The position numbers and the translations under genes were made by a program. This document shows, piece after piece, positions 5,264 to 6,555 of a stretch of DNA of 6,555 bases. How positions within the stretch are numbered: position 1 is the stretch's first letter; each line of letters opens with the position of its first letter. Origin of the DNA: Flavobacteriales bacterium (lineage in GTDB: Bacteria; Bacteroidota; Bacteroidia; Flavobacteriales; Flavobacteriaceae); the NCBI GenBank assembly GCA_026983815.1, contig JALSTJ010000433.1, forward strand, positions 1 through 6,555. Direction: 5' to 3'. The notes beneath the pieces were generated by a model, which saw only the letters and a list, made by a program, of their open reading frames with translations, made no database searches and was not told where the DNA came from.

Positions 5264-5701
5264 ATGAAAAATAACATTTTAATTTTGCTTGTGTTTTTAT
5301 TGGCTCAAACTCCCGTTATTGCCCAAAACTGGCATTACGATTTTAACGAAGCCAAACAAATTGCACAAAAAGAAAGCAAACGAATTGTGCTGGTTTTTTC
5401 CGGTTCGGATTGGTGCACTCCTTGCATAAAATTGGAAAAAGAGATATTGAGTTCCGATGAATTTATTTCGTATTCCAATGAACATTATGTGATGCTACGT
5501 GCCGATTTTCCCAGAAAAAGAAAAAATCGATTATCAGCCGAACAGCAAAAAAAGAATGACGATTTAGCCGAAACCTACAACCCTAACGGTATTTTTCCAT
5601 TGGTTGTGGTCTTGGATAAAAACGGGAAAATCATAGGTGAAACCGGCTACGAAAAAATTTCTCCCAAGCAGTTTATTGAAAAATTAAATTCATTCAAATA
5701 A
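5264..5701 (+). CDS. Periplasmic thioredoxin-fold protein (thioredoxin_7-like)
   Basis: A 145-residue exported thiol-disulfide protein. Residues 1-20 are a signal peptide (TPVIA then Q). The fold begins with WHYDFNEAKQIAQKESKRIVLVFSG, and the active site is W50-C51-T-P-C54 in the context GSDWCTPCIKLEKEIL. The cis-proline is Pro112 in NGIFPLVVVLDKNGK, and GYEKISPKQFIEKL closes the domain. Size and motifs fit the small single-domain thioredoxin_7 group. The stop TAA shares its last A with the ATG of the ApbE gene (TAATG), so the two are probably translated together and it likely serves the same extracytoplasmic redox pathway, for instance by keeping partner cysteines reduced. No convincing promoter was found in 5152-5263, which is AT-rich and otherwise featureless. 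The start is the first ATG and gives a complete signal peptide. Confidence 0.9.
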   Translation: MKNNILILLVFLLAQTPVIAQNWHYDFNEAKQIAQKESKRIVLVFSGSDWCTPCIKLEKEILSSDEFISYSNEHYVMLRADFPRKRKNRLSAEQQKKNDDLAETYNPNGIFPLVVVLDKNGKIIGETGYEKISPKQFIEKLNSFK

Positions 5702-6555
5702 TGAAATATCTCTATCTGACAATATGGCTTTTTGTTTCCGTAAATGTTTATTCCCAAAAAATATTCGGAAGAACCTTAAAATTGATGGGAAGTCGGTTTG
5801 ATATAACGGTAGTTGCCGAAAATCAACAACAAGGCGACCAATATATCGATTGGGCGGTTGCGGAAATCAAACGGATTGAAAAAATCATTTCGTCTTGGGA
5901 TCCAAAATCCGAAACTTCAAAAATCAATAGAAACGCAGGCATCAAACCGGTTAAAGTCAGCCAAGAGTTGTTTGATTTAATCAAGCGTTCCAAAATCATT
6001 TCCGATTTGACCGAAGGCGCTTTTGATATTTCCTACGCATCGATGGACAAAATTTGGAAATTTGACGGGAGTATGAAAAAAATGCCTTCTCCCGAAGCTA
6101 TCAAAAAATCAGTAGAAAAGGTTGGTTATCAGAATATTATACTGGATGATAAAAACCTAACGGTTTATTTAAAGAAAAAAGGAATGAAAATCGGTTTTGG
6201 GGCTATCGGTAAAGGATATGCGGCTGATAAAGCAAAAAAATTGCTCATTTCCAAAGGTGTTAAAGCAGGCATTATCAATGCCTCGGGAGATATGAATACG
6301 TGGGGCACCAAACCCGACGGAAACCCCTGGACAATAGCCATTACCAACCCGATGAATAAGAAAAAAGCTTTTGGTGTTTTTGAATTAAAAGAAAATGCCG
6401 TGGTTACTTCCGGAAATTATGAAAAATATGTGATTTTTAACGGCGTCAGATATACGCATATTATTAATCCCAAAACAGGATATCCCGCAACAGGACTGTT
6501 GAGTGCTACCGTTTTTGCTCCCAAAGCAGAATTGGCCGATGCCTTGGCAACCTCA
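5701..6555 (+). CDS. apbE: FAD:protein FMN transferase, ApbE family (3' end outside window)
   Basis: The first 285 codons are present and the frame is still open at the window edge; about 30-50 residues are probably missing compared with the usual length. ApbE enzymes split FAD and attach FMN to a Thr/Ser of exported target proteins, using Mg2+. Residues 1-18 are a signal peptide (VNVYS then QK) without a lipobox Cys. Family motifs follow in order: MGSRFDITVVA (29-39), SSWDPKSETSKIN (64-76), FDIS (108-111), IGFGAIGKGYAADKA (164-178), INASGDMNTWG (192-202), VVTSGNYEKY (234-243), THIINPKTGYPA (252-263) and the Mg-site region AELADALATS (276-285). His253 and Asp280 match expected active-site positions. 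The start overlaps the thioredoxin stop by one base. No FMN-binding target protein is encoded in the window. Confidence 0.93.
   Translation, partial: MKYLYLTIWLFVSVNVYSQKIFGRTLKLMGSRFDITVVAENQQQGDQYIDWAVAEIKRIEKIISSWDPKSETSKINRNAGIKPVKVSQELFDLIKRSKIISDLTEGAFDISYASMDKIWKFDGSMKKMPSPEAIKKSVEKVGYQNIILDDKNLTVYLKKKGMKIGFGAIGKGYAADKAKKLLISKGVKAGIINASGDMNTWGTKPDGNPWTIAITNPMNKKKAFGVFELKENAVVTSGNYEKYVIFNGVRYTHIINPKTGYPATGLLSATVFAPKAELADALATS

Overview
The window looks like a piece of chromosome from a Bacteroidetes bacterium, most likely of class Flavobacteriia. The DNA is AT-rich, translation starts lack Shine-Dalgarno sequences and sit behind A/T-rich leaders, and one promoter matches the Bacteroidetes form TTTG-N19-TAnnTTTG exactly. 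The gene content also fits: an ECF sigma / FecR anti-sigma / TonB-dependent receptor trio, a lipoprotein with thrombospondin type 3 repeats, and a periplasmic thioredoxin beside an ApbE flavin transferase. No mobile element, tRNA, rRNA or CRISPR array is visible.

Layout. Bases 1-203 hold the 3' end of an unrecognised plus-strand gene followed one base later by a 38-residue single-pass membrane protein. Its stop codon overlaps the stop of the convergent receptor gene. Bases 200-3990 on the minus strand are a complete cell-surface signalling operon in the order sigma factor (3990-3481), FecR anti-sigma (3430-2489), receptor (2488-200). A 275-base divergent region (3991-4265) separates it from a plus-strand lipoprotein gene (4266-5051). 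A long-looped terminator-like hairpin follows, then a thioredoxin-fold gene (5264-5701) whose stop overlaps the start of an ApbE gene that runs off the right edge.

How the parts work together. The receptor has the N-terminal STN signalling domain of transducer-type receptors. The FecR protein has one membrane span and a C-terminal domain that itself resembles STN. By analogy with the Fec and Pup systems, ligand binding at the receptor would be passed through FecR to the sigma factor. The most informative non-coding signal is a matched element, AAGGTAGGT followed 13-14 bases later by ATCGTT, present twice: on the minus strand between the sigma and fecR genes, and on the plus strand upstream of the lipoprotein. 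Its spacing is right for an ECF promoter. I infer that the sigma factor drives both fecR-receptor and the divergent lipoprotein, while the sigma gene is read from a housekeeping promoter. This would place the lipoprotein in the regulon and make it a candidate partner of the receptor.

The thioredoxin-ApbE pair carries no such element and is probably an independent extracytoplasmic redox/flavinylation operon whose flavin-carrying substrate lies beyond the window.
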